From Gimesia alba (GTDB lineage: Bacteria; Planctomycetota; Planctomycetia; Planctomycetales; Planctomycetaceae): a stretch of DNA of 64,000 nucleotides. The translations under genes were made by a program, and so were the position numbers. The stretch is from positions 5,187,546 through 5,251,545 of the forward strand of contig NZ_CP036269.1 of the NCBI RefSeq assembly GCF_007744675.1. The letters are read 5' to 3'. Position 1 is the first letter of the stretch, and every line of letters starts with the position of its first letter. The notes beneath the pieces are model-generated. The model had not been told where the DNA came from. It searched no databases and saw only the letters and a program-made list of their open reading frames with translations. Below, in pieces: positions 43,327 through 51,726 of this stretch.

Positions 43327-45183
43327 ATGGTTAATCAGAATATGAACTCGACAGCAGAGAAAAAATTAGACCCTGATCAAATCAATGTCATCCTGGCCAC
43401 GGACTGTGGAAGCACCACCACCAAAGCGATTTTGATTGAGAAAAAAAATGGCGAGTATCGGCAGACATTTCGAGGCGAAGCTCCCACAACCGTTGAAGAG
43501 CCAGCCGCAGATGTGACCGTGGGTGTGGTGAATGCCGTAACGGAAGTCGGCGAATTAGCGGGTCGCAAACTGATCGATGAAAATGGGGAAATCATTCGCC
43601 CAGCACAGGGTGATACAGGCTGTGATATTTATATTTCGACTTCCAGTGCCGGTGGCGGACTGCAAATGATGGTCGCAGGAGTCGTACGCGAAATGTCTGC
43701 CGCCAGTGCCAAACGTGCCGCCCTGGGGGCCGGGGCAATTGTCATGGATACGATTTGCTCCAATGACAAACGACTGCCTCACGAACAGATTCAACGCATC
43801 CGTGAATTGCGGCCTGATATGATTCTGCTGGCTGGCGGAACGGATGGAGGAACTCAAAAACACGTCGTCGAATTAGCAGAACTGATTGCTCCCGCCAAGC
43901 CGCAACCCCGCTTTGGTGGCACCTATAAAATGCCAATCATTTACGCTGGCAATCAGGAAGCGAAGGAACTGGTTGAAGAAGCCTTCGATGAAGATGTCAA
44001 ACTGACCACAGTAGCGAATGTTCGTCCGGTGCTGGAGCAGGAAAATTTAGCCCCCGCTCGTGATGCGATTCACGATCTGTTTCTAGAACATGTGATGGCT
44101 CATGCCCCGGGTTATAACAAATTGATTTCCTGGGCCGATGCTCCAATCATGCCGACCCCCGGTGCCGTGGGAAATATTCTGCAAACGATCGCGGAGCGTC
44201 AAGGCATCAACGCTCTGGGAGTTGATATTGGGGGTGCGACGACAGATGTCTTTAGTGTGTTCGACGGGACCTTTAACCGTACCGTGAGTGCCAATCTGGG
44301 AATGAGCTATTCCATCTCCAACGTCTGTGCTTCTGCAACTCTCCCCATGATTTTACGCTGGGTACACCTGGAGATGGATCCACGAGAACTGCAGAACCGC
44401 ATCAAAAACAAAATGATCCGCCCGACCACGATTCCCCAGACAAAGGAAGGGCTGGTTTTTGAACAGGCGGTTGCCCGTGAGGCATTGCGGCTGGCCTATA
44501 TTCAGCACAAAGAGTTTGCAACCACACTCAAAGGGGTCCAGCAGCAACGAACGGTCGGTGATACGTTCAGTCAGGTCAGCAGCGGTCAATCGATTGTGGA
44601 TAACATGAAACTGAACCTGCTGGTCGGCTCAGGTGGTGTTCTTTCACATGCTCCGAACATGAATCAGACCGCAGCCATGATGGTCGATGCCTTCGAGCCA
44701 GAAGGAATGACCGTACTTGCCAAAGACAGTATTTTCATGATGCCCCATTTAGGTGTACTGGCTCAGGTCCATCCCCATGCAGCGTTACAGGTATTTGAGC
44801 GGGACTGCTTGATCTATTTGGGAACCTGCATCGCCCCGCGCGGCTTTTATCGATCTGGAAGAACCTGTTTTCAGTATCAAATTTCCGGAAACTCGCTGAA
44901 TGAAACCGGTGAGATGGTCTGCGGTGAGATGAAACTGTTTCCTCTAGGTTACGATGAGTCAGCAACAGTCATAGTAGAACCAAGACGCGGTTATGACTTT
45001 GGAGCCGGTTCAGGAAAACGAATGGAATTCGAAGCGCGGGGCGGCACAGTGGGATTGATTCTTGATGCTCGAGGCAGACCGCTCATGGTCCCTGCTGACG
45101 AACAAAATCATTTAGCAGAATTGACGAGTTGGGTCGAGGAAATGAAGCTCTACCCCGAAACTCATGTGATGGCACAACGATAA
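43327..45183 (+). CDS. MutL/GlmL-family ASKHA ATPase (glutamate mutase accessory-type)
   Basis: A 618-residue protein of the MutL/GlmL family named after the accessory protein of adenosylcobalamin glutamate mutase. ATDCGSTTTKAILI (D26) is the first phosphate-binding loop and GVDIGGATTDVFS (about residue 300) the second, as in ASKHA-fold ATPases. Other family segments are YISTSSAGGGLQMMVAG and ILLAGGTDGG. No mutase subunit (GlmE/GlmS), no B12 gene and no glutamate-pathway gene is nearby. Instead it is followed after 21 bases by a barrel protein and four membrane proteins, so here it probably powers or assembles a membrane complex. An ATG at 43342 is an alternative start. A conserved cobalamin-unrelated role is inferred from context. 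Confidence 0.85.
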   Translation: MVNQNMNSTAEKKLDPDQINVILATDCGSTTTKAILIEKKNGEYRQTFRGEAPTTVEEPAADVTVGVVNAVTEVGELAGRKLIDENGEIIRPAQGDTGCDIYISTSSAGGGLQMMVAGVVREMSAASAKRAALGAGAIVMDTICSNDKRLPHEQIQRIRELRPDMILLAGGTDGGTQKHVVELAELIAPAKPQPRFGGTYKMPIIYAGNQEAKELVEEAFDEDVKLTTVANVRPVLEQENLAPARDAIHDLFLEHVMAHAPGYNKLISWADAPIMPTPGAVGNILQTIAERQGINALGVDIGGATTDVFSVFDGTFNRTVSANLGMSYSISNVCASATLPMILRWVHLEMDPRELQNRIKNKMIRPTTIPQTKEGLVFEQAVAREALRLAYIQHKEFATTLKGVQQQRTVGDTFSQVSSGQSIVDNMKLNLLVGSGGVLSHAPNMNQTAAMMVDAFEPEGMTVLAKDSIFMMPHLGVLAQVHPHAALQVFERDCLIYLGTCIAPRGFYRSGRTCFQYQISGNSLNETGEMVCGEMKLFPLGYDESATVIVEPRRGYDFGAGSGKRMEFEARGGTVGLILDARGRPLMVPADEQNHLAELTSWVEEMKLYPETHVMAQR

Positions 45184-45204
45184 CCCCTCAGAGAATTGGC
45201 TATT

Positions 45205-46341
45205 ATGGCAAAGGCATATTCACCAGGATTACAAATCCGCCAGCGAGTGCTGCATTCCAGCCGGCGCATACTCCCCATTCCGGGTGATGTACTGGGCAAG
45301 GTCGGCGATCAAGTCACCTCTCAACAAATCGTCGCCCAAACCTTCATGCCCGGTGATGTCACACCCATTAATATCGCCAATCAAATTTCGGTGGCTCCCT
45401 CTGAAGTACCGAGCTGCATGCTGTTTTCGGTGGGAGACGAAATTCATGTAGGCGACGTACTGGCCCGCAGTAAAGGGATTTTTGGTTTCTTCAAAGCAGA
45501 AACGAAAGCCAAAACGGCTGGAACGATTGAATCCATCTCTCATGTGACAGGCCAGGTTATTCTGCGCGGAGCGCCCCTGCCGATTCAGGTCCGCGCTTAT
45601 CAGGCAGGCACGATTAAAGAAGTCATTCCCGAACAAGGAGTCGTCATCGAGTCGGAAGTGACATTCTTGCAGGGCATTCTGGGGATTGGCGGAGAAGCTT
45701 ATGGAACCATTCAGTTTGCCTGCCAGGATAAAGATGAACCATTGATCGCCTCTCTACTTGATGAATCGATGCAGGGAAAAATCATCATCGGCGGTGCCCG
45801 TATGACGGGAGAAGCCGTCAAGCGGGGAATCGAAATTGGCGTAGCGGCCATCATCTCTGGTGGAATGGACGACGAGGATCTGAAAGAAATTCTGGGCTAT
45901 GATCTGGGAGTCGCCGTCACCGGGTCAGAACATATTGGTACCACACTAATCATCACCGAAGGCTTTGGCGACATCGCGATGGCAGAACGAACCTTCAATC
46001 TTCTCAAAGAACGGGAAGGATCCGAAGCCGCCGTCAATGGGACCACACAAATCCGTGCAGGTGTCATGCGTCCTGAAATAGTGATCCCACTGGATGAAAA
46101 AATGAAGGCCGCGCCCCAATCCGAAACAAAACAGGCTGCTTCACTGGGCATTTTGGAAACCGGCGTTCCCGTGCGTATTATTCGCGAACCTTATTTCGGA
46201 CTGCTTGGTGAAGTAGGAGAGATGCCAACGGAATTACGAACACTGGAATCAGGTTCCGAATCCCGTGTGCTTGAGGTGGTTTTGCATACAGGAAATAAAG
46301 TGATTGTTCCCCGTGCCAATGTGGAACTCATCGAAGGATAA
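45205..46341 (+). CDS. Soluble multi-domain barrel protein of the GlmL-like operon
   Basis: A 378-residue protein without membrane helices. The N-terminal about 140 residues resemble a barrel-sandwich or lipoyl-like fold (GDEIHVGDVLARSKGIFGFFKAETKAKTAGTIESIS, quoted in part), often seen where a swinging or adaptor domain is needed. The middle contains GKIIIGGARMTGEAVKRGIEIGVAAIISGGM, with glycine loops. The C-terminal strands around NKVIVPRANVELIEG look like a KOW/SH3-type barrel. No catalytic motif is clear. The ATG at 45205 is preferred to a TTG at 45196. It sits between the ATPase and the membrane genes, six bases before the next, and could be the adaptor between them. Confidence 0.65.
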   Translation: MAKAYSPGLQIRQRVLHSSRRILPIPGDVLGKVGDQVTSQQIVAQTFMPGDVTPINIANQISVAPSEVPSCMLFSVGDEIHVGDVLARSKGIFGFFKAETKAKTAGTIESISHVTGQVILRGAPLPIQVRAYQAGTIKEVIPEQGVVIESEVTFLQGILGIGGEAYGTIQFACQDKDEPLIASLLDESMQGKIIIGGARMTGEAVKRGIEIGVAAIISGGMDDEDLKEILGYDLGVAVTGSEHIGTTLIITEGFGDIAMAERTFNLLKEREGSEAAVNGTTQIRAGVMRPEIVIPLDEKMKAAPQSETKQAASLGILETGVPVRIIREPYFGLLGEVGEMPTELRTLESGSESRVLEVVLHTGNKVIVPRANVELIEG

Positions 46342-46347
46342 ATCGTG

Positions 46348-47604
46348 ATGCATTTAGGGAAAGATGTTATTCTCAGACTCATACTTCCGCTCCTGTTCTT
46401 AACAGTAGATCTGGCGGGAGCGAACGCCGCCGAACCACCGGCTCCGCCAACGGATTTCAGAGCGGAAGATGTTCCCGGCGATGCAGGAACTGGTATCGAT
46501 CTGTTCTGGACCCTATCCCCAGATGACGAGGAACACACAAAACCACGCAAGGTTTTACGTTATATCATCTCCCGCAAAGAGGCTAACAGCGACGAGTCCC
46601 TGTACGAGAACATCGGCGAACCGACTTACCGCGTGAATACATTTCGAGATTCCAACTGCGAAACCGACGTGCCTTATCTATATCGCATTGAAGCGGTCGG
46701 GCAGGAAAATCTGAAATCAAAACCGGTTGTCATCAGCGAACCCGTGATTGCCTCGCTGCAGTGGTTTAACCTGCAGCGCAGTTGGTTCGCAGTTTTTGTG
46801 TTTCTGATCTGTGGTTCGGTGATCATATTCATCGAAATGGCGCGCAAGGGAAAAAAACTCAAGGTACGCAAAATCGCCGGCCTGGAAGCAATCACAGATG
46901 CCGTTGGACGTGCGACCGAAATGGGGCGATCCTGTCTGTTCGTGCCCGGCATCCAGGATATCAATGACATTCAAACCGTTGCGGGAATCACAGTACTGGC
47001 CCAGGTTGCAGAAACAACGGCCGACTATCGCGCTCATCTTGAAGTACCAACATCACGGTCTCTGGTTATGACAACAGCTCGGGATACCGTCGAAGCCGCC
47101 TACCTCGCCGCAGGTCGCCCTGATGAATACAACGAAGACGACATTTACTATATCACTGACGAACAATTTGGGTACGTAGCCAGTGTGACGGGGAAAATGG
47201 TCCGTGACAAACCGGCCGCCTGTTTCTACATGGGTGCGTTTTATGCCGAATCATTAATTTTGGCAGAAACTGGCAACTCAGTCGGAGCAATTCAGGTGGC
47301 AGGAACCGCAATGCCCACACAGCTTCCGTTCTTTGTAGCGGCCTGTGACTTCACACTGATTGGAGAAGAATTTTTTGCCGCATCCGCCTACCTTTCCAGA
47401 GAACCACAACAGTTAGGAAGTCTGAAAGGACAGGACTTCGGCAAGCTGATTGGTGGACTGTTGCTGATTGCCGGCTGCCTGCTCATGACGCTGTCTGCTA
47501 TTGAATCGCGGGGTGTCGCTCCGGACCAAGAACACGAAACCTTTCTGCAGTCTGCTCAAGCCTATATTAAAGAGAATATCCTCGGTAAAGGAGGTTTTAA
47601 ATAA
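46348..47604 (+). CDS. Membrane protein with FnIII-like domain (DUF6754-type) in the GlmL-like operon
   Basis: A 418-residue protein: signal peptide (about 1-27, ending in AGANAA), a fibronectin III-like beta domain (about 30-130; PPTDFRAEDVPGDAGTG start), a membrane helix (about 145-165), a cytoplasmic alpha/beta domain (about 170-370, LFVPGIQDINDIQTVAGIT, VMTTARDTVEAAYLAAGRP), and a final helix (about 372-392). I believe this cytoplasmic domain is the one named DUF6754 in other phyla; that recollection is not certain. GTG at 46345 is an alternative start. Its stop overlaps the next start by one base (TAATG). Confidence 0.7.
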   Translation: MHLGKDVILRLILPLLFLTVDLAGANAAEPPAPPTDFRAEDVPGDAGTGIDLFWTLSPDDEEHTKPRKVLRYIISRKEANSDESLYENIGEPTYRVNTFRDSNCETDVPYLYRIEAVGQENLKSKPVVISEPVIASLQWFNLQRSWFAVFVFLICGSVIIFIEMARKGKKLKVRKIAGLEAITDAVGRATEMGRSCLFVPGIQDINDIQTVAGITVLAQVAETTADYRAHLEVPTSRSLVMTTARDTVEAAYLAAGRPDEYNEDDIYYITDEQFGYVASVTGKMVRDKPAACFYMGAFYAESLILAETGNSVGAIQVAGTAMPTQLPFFVAACDFTLIGEEFFAASAYLSREPQQLGSLKGQDFGKLIGGLLLIAGCLLMTLSAIESRGVAPDQEHETFLQSAQAYIKENILGKGGFK

Positions 47605-48332
47605 TGAAACGAACCATCCCCCTGTTTATTTCCGCAGTCACGGGATTTGTGCTGATTTGTACGGCATTCATTCCCAAATTTGTGGATTGGGGCAATGATG
47701 CGATGGCCTGGTTTAATATTCTGGCGGCGTTTGCATTTATCCTGGGTGGCGGTAACTTGCTGAAAATGCAATTGCAGAAAATTTCCGCGCAGCAAGCGGG
47801 CTGGGGATACTCAGCAGTCACTCTCATCGCGTTTTTCATCACTTTGATTGTCGGCCTGCTGAAAGTCGGAGTGCATCCGAATATCAATTTTCCGGAGTAT
47901 GCCTGGTCCGGAGACTACCTCGAAGAGGGGAGTGCCTTCTGGTGGCTGTTCGAATATATTTTCTACCCACTTTCAGCCACGATGTTTGCTTTGCTGGCGT
48001 TCTATATTTCCTCAGCTGCATTTCGTGCGTTCCGAGCGAAAAATACCGAAGCCACTATTTTACTCTTGATCGCCGTGATCGTGTTACTTGGACGGACTTA
48101 CGCTGGTGTCTGGCTCACCAGCTGGCTCCCGAATGAACCTATCCTTGGTACTAGTGGCATCACTTATAGCGATTTTCATTTATCCCATTTATCGGAAATC
48201 ATCATGGACGACTTTACCACTCCCGGCATGCGAGCGATTACGATTGGAATTGCACTGGGGGTCGCCTCGACTTCATTGAAAGTTCTTCTAGGCGTCGATC
48301 GTTCTTACCTTGGATCAGATCAGGAGGCGTGA
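47604..48332 (+). CDS. Six-helix membrane protein of the GlmL-like operon
   Basis: A 242-residue protein with about six membrane helices (roughly residues 5-24, 36-53, 67-88, 113-140, 148-170 and 208-228) and a periplasmic or cytoplasmic loop around residues 90-110 (HPNINFPEYAWSGDYLEEG). Charged residues within helices are few, so a transporter or a complex subunit are both possible. Start and the previous stop overlap in TAATG; the next gene starts three bases after its stop. Function unknown. Confidence 0.7.
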   Translation: MKRTIPLFISAVTGFVLICTAFIPKFVDWGNDAMAWFNILAAFAFILGGGNLLKMQLQKISAQQAGWGYSAVTLIAFFITLIVGLLKVGVHPNINFPEYAWSGDYLEEGSAFWWLFEYIFYPLSATMFALLAFYISSAAFRAFRAKNTEATILLLIAVIVLLGRTYAGVWLTSWLPNEPILGTSGITYSDFHLSHLSEIIMDDFTTPGMRAITIGIALGVASTSLKVLLGVDRSYLGSDQEA

Positions 48333-48335
48333 ACG

Positions 48336-49196
48336 ATGCTGGATATACTACAAAACCTGGATCGTCGCTGGATCTTTTTAATGATGTTTATCGCCGTCTC
48401 AGTGCCGCTGATCATGGGCACCACGTTTCCGGAAGAACCATCCGATCAGGTAATGGCCGTTTTTCATGCCGTCGATGATCTCCCCGACGGATCGAATGTG
48501 GTCGTCGCCTTGGATTATGACCCAGCCAGTGAGGGTGAGCTACAGCCAATGGCGTCGGCATTTACCCGGCATTGTGCCTTAAAAAAACACAACCTCTATT
48601 TCATGACTCTCTGGCCTCAGGGAATCCCGATGATTCAACGTTCAATTGATCTGCTGGAAAGTGAATACCCCGATACCTACAAAGGAAAATACGGCACCAA
48701 GTATGTGAATCTGGGATTTCGGGCAGGCAATGAGGGGGTCATTAAACTGGTAGTAGAAGATTTAAAAAAATCGTATTCCTCGGACATCAATGGTACGGAT
48801 CTAGAGAACATCCCACTCACTAAGAATCTTAAGAACATTCAACAGGTTGATCTGTTAGCGAATGTCAGTGCCGGCTACCCCGGCTCGAAAGAATGGGTGC
48901 TGTATGGTTCGGCCCCGTTTGATATTCCGACAGTCGTCGGTTGCACCGGGGTTCAGGCACCGATCATGCTGCCTTATATCCCTCAGCAACTCGATGGAAT
49001 GCTTGCCGCCATTAAAGGTGCTGCAGAGTACGAACAGGCAATCATCAATGGTTATCCTGAGTTGAAAGACAACCCGAACGCCAAAGAAGGACTGAAACGC
49101 ATGGGGCCACAACTGGTAGCCCACGTACTGCTGATTAGCCTGATTGTGCTGGGTAACGTGATTTATTTCTGGGAACGAAAGCAGGGAATGGCTTAA
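48336..49196 (+). CDS. Two-helix membrane protein with large extracytoplasmic domain, GlmL-like operon
   Basis: A 286-residue protein anchored by a helix near residues 12-32 and another near 258-280. The roughly 220-residue domain between them has a Rossmann-like alternation: VVVALDYDPASEGEL, then a helix, then NLYFMTLWPQG, then YGTKYVNLGFRAGNEGVI, then YGSAPFDIPTVVGCTGVQAP. No catalytic motif is clear. Its stop overlaps the next start by one base (TAATG). Because both ends of the domain are membrane-anchored, it should be held close to its neighbours in a complex. Confidence 0.7.
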   Translation: MLDILQNLDRRWIFLMMFIAVSVPLIMGTTFPEEPSDQVMAVFHAVDDLPDGSNVVVALDYDPASEGELQPMASAFTRHCALKKHNLYFMTLWPQGIPMIQRSIDLLESEYPDTYKGKYGTKYVNLGFRAGNEGVIKLVVEDLKKSYSSDINGTDLENIPLTKNLKNIQQVDLLANVSAGYPGSKEWVLYGSAPFDIPTVVGCTGVQAPIMLPYIPQQLDGMLAAIKGAAEYEQAIINGYPELKDNPNAKEGLKRMGPQLVAHVLLISLIVLGNVIYFWERKQGMA

Positions 49197-50092
49197 TGAA
49201 ACAGTCAACACTCATCTGGACACTGCTGATGATTTTTGGTGGATTGGGCCTGCTGTCCGTTCAAATATTCAGAACTCAAGGCGCTGTTTATGTTCGTGAA
49301 GTTCCCGTCGAAGCCAAAGCATCACAGCCGGAATCTCCAGAGCAGGTTTATCGATGGTCGAAATACCAACAGGTTCCCGCGAAAGAAAAAGGCGAACCGG
49401 GCGTCAGCTTTAGCCTGTCAAGAACCATAGGTTTGTGGGTGGCCGCCTTTTGCACGCTGGCTATTTTTTCCTTTCTCTATGGTGATAACCCACTCTACAA
49501 ATTTACGGAATCGGTCTTTGTCGGTGTCTCCGCGGGTTATGCTATGGTCGTCGCGTTCTGGACAGAAATTGTCACAAATCTGTTTGCAAAGCTTCTGCCC
49601 GGCCTGGCAAGGATTAGTTTTTTCCCAGATATGGAAGAAGGAACCAAAGCCAGTTTGCTATATCTCATCCCGCTTGTCCTGAGTGTTCTACTCCTCTGGC
49701 GACTGGCGCCAAAGGGAAGCTGGATCGCGCGTTGGCCGCTGGCATTTTTTATTGGCGCGACCGCTGGAATACGTCTCATCAGTTATCTTGAAGCGGATTT
49801 CGTCGGGCAAATCCAAAACACGATTATGCCGTTCATCGTCTTTGATTCCAAAGGCGCTTTCCTGTGGATCGAATCATTGCGGAATTCAATTGTGATTGTC
49901 GGCGTACTGTCGTGCATGGTCTATTTCTTTTTCTCAATCGAACATGAAGGGATCATCAAATATATTTCACGTTTAGGCGTCTGGTTTTTGATGGTCACCT
50001 TCGGTGCCAGCTTTGCTTATACGGTGATGGGACGAATTGCCCTACTTAGTGGCCGGCTCAATTTTCTATTCAACGACTGGCTGGGCATCTAG
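49196..50092 (+). CDS. Seven-helix membrane protein, last gene of the GlmL-like operon
   Basis: A 298-residue protein. One N-terminal helix (about 5-24) is followed by a hydrophilic loop (about 25-75) and six more helices, with the segments YGDNPLYKFTESVFVGVSAGY and AFFIGATAGIRLISYLEADF in between. The glycine-rich helices suggest packing within a multi-subunit membrane complex. No family is recognised. No terminator is evident after it. Confidence 0.7.
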   Translation: MKQSTLIWTLLMIFGGLGLLSVQIFRTQGAVYVREVPVEAKASQPESPEQVYRWSKYQQVPAKEKGEPGVSFSLSRTIGLWVAAFCTLAIFSFLYGDNPLYKFTESVFVGVSAGYAMVVAFWTEIVTNLFAKLLPGLARISFFPDMEEGTKASLLYLIPLVLSVLLLWRLAPKGSWIARWPLAFFIGATAGIRLISYLEADFVGQIQNTIMPFIVFDSKGAFLWIESLRNSIVIVGVLSCMVYFFFSIEHEGIIKYISRLGVWFLMVTFGASFAYTVMGRIALLSGRLNFLFNDWLGI

Positions 50093-50354
50093 ACTGGTTC
50101 CGTCTTGACTCCAGTAACCTCAACTCTGTTAAGTCTATTAACCTCAATATGATAAAACAGACAATTCAATCACGAATCAGATAGAAATACCGCACAGTTT
50201 ATTCTGATGAGATCTGTGTGAAGAAATGATTTTTGTCTAAAGCAACCACTCGATACCCTACGCGTTCGTTTCTGCTTCTGCTATATTCGAATTCAGCCCA
50301 CCGGTCGCGCGCCCTGCCGACTGATTATTGATCCCAGGGAAGAAAACCAGAGAA

Positions 50355-51713
50355 ATGAATTCGCAGCCTGCCTGTGCTGACGCGGAACCCAAAAAAGAAC
50401 ACGACGAAATCTCCACCACCCACAAATACTTTCCCGGCTGGACGATGCTGGGAATTGCTGCCATGGCGCAATTTCTGTCGGCTCCCGGCCAGTCATTTTC
50501 TGTGGCTGTGTTTAAAGACCCGATGCGGGCTGGCCTGGGACTAACGGAAACGCAATACTCCTTAGCTTATGGCTTTGCCACCATTGTCAGTGCCTGTCTG
50601 TTGCCATTTGTTGGTCGGATGCTGGATCGCTGGGGCGCCCGAATTATTCTCCCGGTAACTGCTACAGGGTTGGCATTGGCCTGTTTTTTTATGTCCCGCA
50701 TCCACACACTCCCGGAGCTCTATATCGGATTCAGTCTGGTACGCAGTCTGGGACAGGGCGCTCTCACTTTAATCTCAGTCTGGATGGTGGGTGAGTGGTT
50801 CGAAAAGAAAAGAGGACGCGCCACCGCTTTGGCTGGCTTTGGTAGTGCCTTTTCCGTCATGACGGTACCGCTACTCAATAGTTGGCTCATTACTCATTAT
50901 GGTTGGAAAACCGGTTGGATCTTTCATGCCGTCACTGTTGCCCTTTGTTTGATTCTGCCGGGAATTTTTATTGTTAGAAACCGACCGGAAGACATGGGAC
51001 TGCACCCCGATGGGATCGACCCTGCACTGGAACCGGAACCAGAAGAGGAAATATCCGGGAAGAACCCGAGACGCCCCTTAATCACTGCCACGATTGAATC
51101 CTGGACAGTGCGTGAAGTGCTGCGTGATCCGACATTCTGGAAGCTGTTAACCGTAATCACCACACATGCTCTGGTAGGCACCGGTCTGGTCTTTCATCAG
51201 ATTTCTTTACTCGGCAGCCACGGCGTTCCCGAACACTGGGCCATCCGAATGATGTCGTTCCAGGCGATTTGTGCAACGGTCTTGATGTTTCCAGCAGGCT
51301 GGGTGACTGACCGACTTCCCAGCCGCTATATCCTCTGCTTTTCGATGCTCTGTTTATCTGTCGCGAATCTGATCGTCCTGACGATGCCCGCTGTCTGGAT
51401 GGTGGTCGGTTATTCTTTTTTACTGGGAATGACTGGTAGTATTTTTCGTAGTACGGCGACAGTCGTCTGGATCAATTATTACGGACGCATGAACCAGGGA
51501 GCTGTCCGCGGCGTTGCCTGGTCGATGATGATCCTGGCATCCGCGCTCGGCCCTTTGCCGGTCGCGATGTCGATCGACTATTTTGGTTCTTACAACCCGG
51601 TCCTGTGTTTATTCACAGCCATGCCTCTTGTGGCGGCATTCGCTGTCTGGTCAGCGCATCCTCCTCGCTTGTTTAAAGAACAAGAAGAGACTGAATCAGA
51701 ACCAGTCGTCTAA
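50355..51713 (+). CDS. Major facilitator superfamily transporter
   Basis: A 452-residue MFS protein starting at the ATG at 50355 (the frame is open to 50328). Twelve helices are readable. The loop between helices 2 and 3 has GRMLDRWGARIILP, a variant of the MFS motif. The N-terminal half, with GQSFSVAVFKDPMR and LVRSLGQGALTL, resembles the monocarboxylate/oxalate-formate antiporter group, so a small organic acid is a reasonable guess for the substrate. No pathway neighbour supports that. It converges with the VIT/VWA gene, 13 bases between stops. Confidence 0.85.
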   Translation: MNSQPACADAEPKKEHDEISTTHKYFPGWTMLGIAAMAQFLSAPGQSFSVAVFKDPMRAGLGLTETQYSLAYGFATIVSACLLPFVGRMLDRWGARIILPVTATGLALACFFMSRIHTLPELYIGFSLVRSLGQGALTLISVWMVGEWFEKKRGRATALAGFGSAFSVMTVPLLNSWLITHYGWKTGWIFHAVTVALCLILPGIFIVRNRPEDMGLHPDGIDPALEPEPEEEISGKNPRRPLITATIESWTVREVLRDPTFWKLLTVITTHALVGTGLVFHQISLLGSHGVPEHWAIRMMSFQAICATVLMFPAGWVTDRLPSRYILCFSMLCLSVANLIVLTMPAVWMVVGYSFLLGMTGSIFRSTATVVWINYYGRMNQGAVRGVAWSMMILASALGPLPVAMSIDYFGSYNPVLCLFTAMPLVAAFAVWSAHPPRLFKEQEETESEPVV

Positions 51714-51726
51714 TTCAAACGGCATC

